From contig BCJX01000007.1 of the NCBI GenBank assembly GCA_001600415.1, positions 1,282,319 through 1,346,318 on the forward strand: a DNA stretch of 64,000 bases. Reading direction: 5' to 3'. The stretch comes from Pascua guehoae. Taxonomy: Eukaryota > Basidiomycota > Tremellomycetes > Trichosporonales > Trichosporonaceae. Positions 59,259-64,000 of the stretch are shown here, one piece after another. The notes under the pieces were generated by a model that saw nothing but the letters and a program-made list of their open reading frames with translations, had not been told where the DNA came from and made no database searches. The first letter of the stretch is position 1; the number at the start of each line of letters is the position of its first letter. The position numbers and the translations under genes were made by a program.

Positions 59259-61434
59259 TCACGCTTCAGCAGCGACATCAAACCGCGCCACCTCGTCGAT
59301 TCGCTCGTGGTCCACCAGGACGCCCTGGTGCACGACGACATGGGGCGTATCGCTCGCGCGGCGCGACACGGCCACGGCATAGTCGTGCGCCTCGTCGTCG
59401 TCGTCATCTGACTGGCCAGTCGGGGCCATGGGCTCGTGGGGCGGGGGCACAGCACCCGGGCCCTTGGCCATCCATGGCTGGTCCCAGAGCTGGGCGACGC
59501 GCGCGCGGCGCGCAGGATCGCGCGTGAGCAAGCGGCCGACAAGGGTGCGCACTGCGGCTGGGGGCGCGTTGGGGCCGTCGCGCCAGCCGTACTCGCCCTT
59601 TGCGATGCGGTGCATTGTGCGGCGGCGCACATCGCGGGCGTCACCCCCGGCCGACGACGTACTCGTCGTGCTACCTGCGCGAGCGCGGCCGGGTGGAGGG
59701 GGAGCGCCGTCGTCAAACGGCAGCTCGCCCGTGACGAGGACGTACAGCACAACGCCCAGGGCCCATGCGTCCGTCCGTCGGCCGTCGTATAAGTTGCCCA
59801 TGACGACCTCTGGGGCAGCGTACGCCTCGCTGCCGCACCGCGTCGTGAGGAGCGGCGAGTCGGCACGGATGAAGCGCGACAGGCCAAAGTCGGTCAGCTT
59901 GACGAGTGGGACAGGCAGGCGGTCGAGCGGCACCGAGCCCGTCGACGTCGGCGGCAGCGAGAACGGGTTCACTGTGAAGAGAATGTCTGCGGGGGGTGTG
60001 AGCATTGCGTTGTGGCAACTCGACAAGGCACTCACTCTCGAGCTTGATGTCGCGGTGCACCACTTCGACCTCGTGGAGCCATGCCACGGCACGACAGAGC
60101 TCGCCGAATATGCGGCGAACGAGGCCGTACCCTTCTGGGTCATCTGGTCCTGCCTTGATCATGCGCTCATGGAGCGACTCGTCCTCGACGACGGCAAACG
60201 CCTCGCCGCCACCCACACGTTCCAACACCAGGCAGTGGTGGGTCGGGGTGGAAAAGTGGGAAATGTACCCGACGATACCGGGGTGAACGAGATGGCGCAA
60301 CACTTCGACCTCGCGGTAAAAGGCAATGGCCGTACGCGAGTTGCGCGCACATGCTGCGCGGTCGACGAGCTTGACGGCAGCAACGTCGCCGCCGTTTGTC
60401 TCTGGGGAAGCGGCCCAGACCTCTGCAAACGCGCCCTGGCCCAATGGCTTGCTTAAGCGCCAAGTGCCAGGCGAGTCTGAAGTCCGAAGCGCATTGGTAT
60501 CGTCAGTGACGGGAACAAGGAGATCGCCAGCCTTGACGGGTGCGTCGTCGGTTTCGCCGTGATGTCTCTCTCGCGCCAAATGGTGCGGATGATTGTGGTG
60601 GTCACTAGGTGTAGCGAGTGCGTGCTTGGGACCGACGACAGCAGTTGTTGGCGATGGTGATGTAGACAGCTCAATGGGTCGGGGCCCTGTGACGGCGCGG
60701 AGTGGTGTTGGTGCGATTGGAGGTGGCGACAAATGCGGCTGCGCGTCATGGGGGAGGGCAGAGGGCCCTGCGGGTGTGGTCACAACACGTGCGCGTGCCA
60801 TCGGGGGTATTCCTCGCCCCAGCGAGTTGGTTCGGCCCAAAGAAGTTGCCGAGCCGGCAAGAGGGGGCGGCGGGACCGGCAACGAGTCGCGCTGCGATGC
60901 CGCAAAGAAGAGATCCGTCTTTGAGCTCGACGAAAGAGCAGGGCTCACTGCACCATCGCCGTGTGGGGTGTAGTGGTAAATGTCGTGCTCGTATGGGCTG
61001 AGACTACTGCTGGGGTGGTCGAGTTGGTGGGTCGATGGGGGTGAACCGAGGTGTGGGACAAAGTGGCCGTGGGAAAAGGCGCTGCTCGAAAACGACTGGG
61101 ACAACAATGGAGACGTCGACAGTTCACGCCACTCGCGGGACGGGCTGTGGTCGAGGACGCCAAGGACGGGCGAGGGCAGGGGCTGAGGTGTAGACATTTG
61201 CGCGTGGCTGGACGACGAGTCGGCTGTGGAACGCAACCAGGTCTGGTGATTGCGAAAGGCAGGCGAGACGGGGGTCGGCGTTGTTGTCAAGGGGGAAGGA
61301 AAGAGGCCGGAAGAAGACTCTACAGGAGACGGCGCCTCGTCCAGGCTGTCGACTGACGAGCGTCGCTTATGCTTGTCAACCTTTACGCTGAGCAGAGGCG
61401 CTGTTCGAATGCGGGGTGACACCTCTCTGTTCAG
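59259..61434 (-). CDS. CAMK-like Ser/Thr protein kinase, in frame with TRM7
   Basis: The kinase domain begins with a glycine loop (LSKPLGQGAFAEVWAAS) and VAAVKLVDRAA (ATP-binding Lys). It continues with EVEVLRHLVHPGIVGYISHF, VVHRDIKLENILFTV (catalytic loop, split by an intron at about 60034), KLTDFGLSRFI (DFG), RCGSEAYAAPEVVMGNLYDG (APE) and RTDAWALGVVLYVLVTGELP, ending near the stop at 59259. The N-terminal ~330 residues are Ser/Pro/His-rich with many phosphorylatable sites. The substrate and branch are unknown. The open frame continues upstream without a stop into the end of TRM7 (about 61435). The first ATG inside it is 61197 (MSTPQPLPSPVLGV), so either this is the C-terminal part of a TRM7-kinase fusion or the kinase starts there or at an unseen upstream exon. 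Confidence 0.8.
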
Positions 61435-63934
61435 ATCACCACCACCAACAAAGCCCTTTGTGGCCGGCCAGGTCGGGGGAGCGGTACCGTTTCCGGTTCC
61501 GTTGGAGCTGCCGTTGGTGGTGCCGTTGGCGGCGGCCAAGTTGAGGGTGGCAAGCGATTCGAGGGTGAGCGTTGAGCCAACTGTCTGGCGCAGAGCCTCG
61601 AGAGCTTCAGGGGTGAACTCGGTGGGAAGAGGAACAGAGCTGGGGTCAAAGTTGCGACAGACGATGAATGCTTCTGTGATCGGTCAGTGGGGACTTGGTG
61701 GGTTGGGTGAGAAGGTGGTGGCGAACAGAAGAAGCCGCCGCCGCCGCCCACAGCACGCGCACGAGCCTGCAGCCCGACTCACCACCGCTACCCTTGCGAC
61801 TACTCCTCGGCTTGCGAACCCAAACACCACCACGGCGGCCAAAAACGTCGAATCCCGGTCCCCAGGTGGACGCAGTCGCCGTGGACGGGATGTCGTCGTC
61901 GAGGTCGTCTGGCCCACCAACGTCGTCAAACTCGGCAAACGCGTCGGAGGCCGTTTGGCCGTGGCCGTTGACCTTGTTCGTGTCCAAGCCCGCGTCGCCA
62001 ACGGTCGGGCCGGGGAAAAACGCACGCAATTGTGAGCGAAGGACAGCGGCAGTGGGGTCGAGTGGGGAGAGGAAGATTTTGAAGATTAGAGTTGCATGTG
62101 GGGACAGCAGCGTGAGCGACAGTGTAAGGGCCTGTTGGTTTGTTTCAAGTTTGCGAGTGAGTCGAAGTCGGGCAGATACGGGGGGGGCATAGATCAGTGG
62201 GATGTTCACTCGGACCAAAAGTGAAGCACGTACTGCGAGGAGAAGCTGGGAATGGAGGTAAACATCGAGCTCGTGCACACCCGTTACTGCCGATGTCAGC
62301 GATGTGGCTTTACCGGGGTCGCCGGGTGTTGTGACGCCGTGGGGGCCATGGGAAGCGACAGGACAGGAAATCAGGAGCAATGGGGGCGGCCAGTGCAGCC
62401 GTTTTGCACAGCCTGGGTCTCACTCGACGTGCACATTGGGCATTGGGCCCCACAAACAGCAGGGGTAACTCACCGTCCGGGGCGCCATCACAAATAACCA
62501 GATCCGCTTTGCGACCTCCGAGCGCATCGAGAACCCGAGGGACCGTGTCTGGGCGCGTAATGTCGGCCTGCAGGGTAGTGATACCGGGCAATGGGGCCTG
62601 GGTGTGAGCAGTGACCGCAAAGATTCGCGTACCATGGGCTGGAGGTCAATGGACACGACACGCGCGCCAGATGTTGCCGGCCTGGGTGGTGTGAGCGCTT
62701 TTCCAGTTCGTGGGACGAGTGAGGACCGGTGCTTGGTTGCACCAGTGGAGTTGCTGGGAGGATACATTGGGGCTCGGTGAGAGAATCGGGGCGCCGGCAG
62801 CGAGGACACGGAGCACTCGCGCAGCGCCAACCAGCCTGATCAACGTGCGCCAAGCTGCCCGATATGCACTGCGGCGTTCCACAGGTGGGACGACTGCGGA
62901 TGCGGCCCCACCACCGCTGTCACCAAAGTGGCGCCCACAGCAGAGATCTAGATCAAAGAGAAGCGGCTGTCGCCGCGACAGCGACGGCGGCCCCTCCCCC
63001 ACCCCCACCACTTTCACTGCGGCTCGCTACTCTGAGCATGCAGCCCGCTTGTCTGAGCAACTGCAAACAAGCGAGACTGTGGCCCCACCGCAACGGTTAG
63101 ACAATTCGTGGATTCCTGAGCTGCACGACAGCCCAGCAGCACCGTTGCCCGTGCACGGCGCACAGATCGCGCCTCGCGCCAGCCTTCGGTGCCACCCCCA
63201 AACCCGCCCTCAGCCCCGACCAGCCTCCCAATGGGGCACATTGCCGGCCGGCGCCGTCACCCTCTGCACCGGACCATGTTGGGCGGTGTTGGGCGGCACA
63301 CCGAGCCAACCGAGCCCAGGCGGCGCCGGAAGCGGGCAGAGCTCGACCTCGACCGGCGTCCTCCCCGACATCAACATGGGCCGCGGGGACTCGCCTCCCA
63401 GCGACGTCGACATTGGCGCCGGCGACCTCGACCTGGACCACCGTGTTCCCGGCCGCAACCGGACACAGGTCTCGTCTTGCGCCTCCCGCCCTCATTCTGT
63501 CTGTCCTCTCGCCCGTCCTCGTCCCATTCTCGCCCTCATCCTCGTCCCCACCCTCGTCCCCACCCTCGTCCCCACCCTCCCCAGCCTCCGTTCCCATTCT
63601 CGTCCTAGCTTCCGTTCCGTCCCCGCCCACGACCCGTTCTCCCCACCAACATCCCATCCAGACTCACCGCAACCGCTTCCCAAGCACCTGCGACCACGAC
63701 CCGGGCGCGGCACACAAGTCGACCGCCGTCCCCACGCCGCGGAACAGGTCAAACTCTTCGTCTGCGGGTTAGTCTCCTGGCTCCTAGTCTGGCCCTCCGG
63801 TCCTCTGGTCCTCCGGTCCTCCGATCCTCCGATCCTCATTTCCTGTCCCCGCCGGGACACGGCTGGTCGAGGGGCACGGGCACGAGGGGCCCAGCAAGAA
63901 ATTTGCCCCCCCCCCCCCCCCCCCCCCCTCCCTC

Positions 63935-63970
<36 letters not shown>

Positions 63971-64000
63971 ACCCCGGGGACCTACGTACCGAGATGGAGG
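61435..64000 (-). CDS. TRM7: tRNA 2'-O-ribose methyltransferase Trm7 (FtsJ family), 5' end beyond the window
   Basis: Exons seen: the last 11 nt at 63990-64000 (-KLLHL-), 63675-63762 ([20 protein letters not shown] and [12 protein letters not shown]), one ending at about 62635 ([11 protein letters not shown]), one with [20 protein letters not shown] and [10 protein letters not shown], then [18 protein letters not shown], then [20 protein letters not shown], and finally [20 protein letters not shown]. These are the SAM-binding GSW motif and the catalytic Asp (DGAPD), Lys (FKIF) and Glu (EAF). Trm7 methylates positions 32 and 34 of the anticodon loop with Trm732/Trm734. An insertion of about 58 acidic/Gly/Asn-rich residues lies between LRAFFPG and RKPRSSRK. 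The frame passes the terminal FVGGGDLN motif and continues into a kinase. Confidence 0.85.
63906..63970 (+). repeat. Two poly-C tracts in a TRM7 intron
   Basis: A run of 23 C (63906-63928), a short TCCCTCA interruption, and a run of 35 C (63936-63970), inside the first visible intron of TRM7 and only about 20 nt from its donor at 63989. On the transcribed sense this is poly-G. Confidence 0.85.

Noticed and set aside
63906..63970. Possible contig-end or telomeric artefact at the right edge
   Set aside because: TRM7 exon sequence resumes immediately beyond the poly-C (63990-64000) in the correct phase, so the DNA is continuous coding-gene sequence.

Overview
The window is nuclear DNA of a GC-rich, intron-dense basidiomycete yeast. 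Genes lie on both strands. Introns are mostly 36-70 nt, with gtaag/gtgag donors, a CTAAC-type branch site and a nearby cag acceptor. Protein affinities, codon use and intron style suggest Tremellomycetes, probably Trichosporonales; this is inference from style, since no search was run. There are no rRNA genes, no tRNA I could fold, no CRISPR array and no intact transposon.

Positions 1-12.6 kb form a gene-poor, repeat-rich accessory block with almost no recognisable housekeeping genes. It holds a lineage-type family of small proteins with histone-fold-like cores. On the plus strand are H2B-like members at 2954-3918 and 4617-5627, with relics at 1166-1489 and about 4211-4610. On the minus strand are H2A-like members at 6487-6912 and 9794-11229, with a relic at 7287-7538. 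At least four copies of a shared ~145-bp promoter module (an AAAGTGGCA..TGCCAC dyad, a TATA box and a conserved CATCGCTTCTTCTCTCATC leader) sit in front of these genes or relics, in both orientations, with further degenerate, tandem and inverted duplications between them. This is the most unusual part of the window.

Positions 13.3-64 kb are a normal, compact gene neighbourhood: a MARVEL-like four-TM protein; DCP2 (mRNA decapping); two unrecognised proteins; a cupin; TRM11 (tRNA m2G10) divergent from a PTPA-type PP2A activator; a single-pass membrane protein; TBCD (tubulin folding cofactor D); a large Ser/Pro-rich protein divergent from GYP1 (Rab-GAP); an RBM26/27-like RNA-binding protein divergent from mitochondrial ribosomal protein uS14m; a BAHD-type acyltransferase with a repeated C-terminus divergent from YPT7 (Rab7); PCH2/TRIP13; SEA4/Mio (GATOR2) divergent from VMA21; and TRM7 (tRNA 2'-O-methyltransferase), which runs off the right edge and whose frame continues without a stop into a CAMK-like protein kinase.

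Functional themes in this part are RNA processing and tRNA modification (DCP2, TRM11, TRM7, RBM26-like) and endomembrane/vacuole/TORC1 biology (GYP1, YPT7, SEA4, VMA21). They are not in operons and their adjacency need not be functional. Exon coordinates were derived by hand from splice signals and reading-frame continuity.
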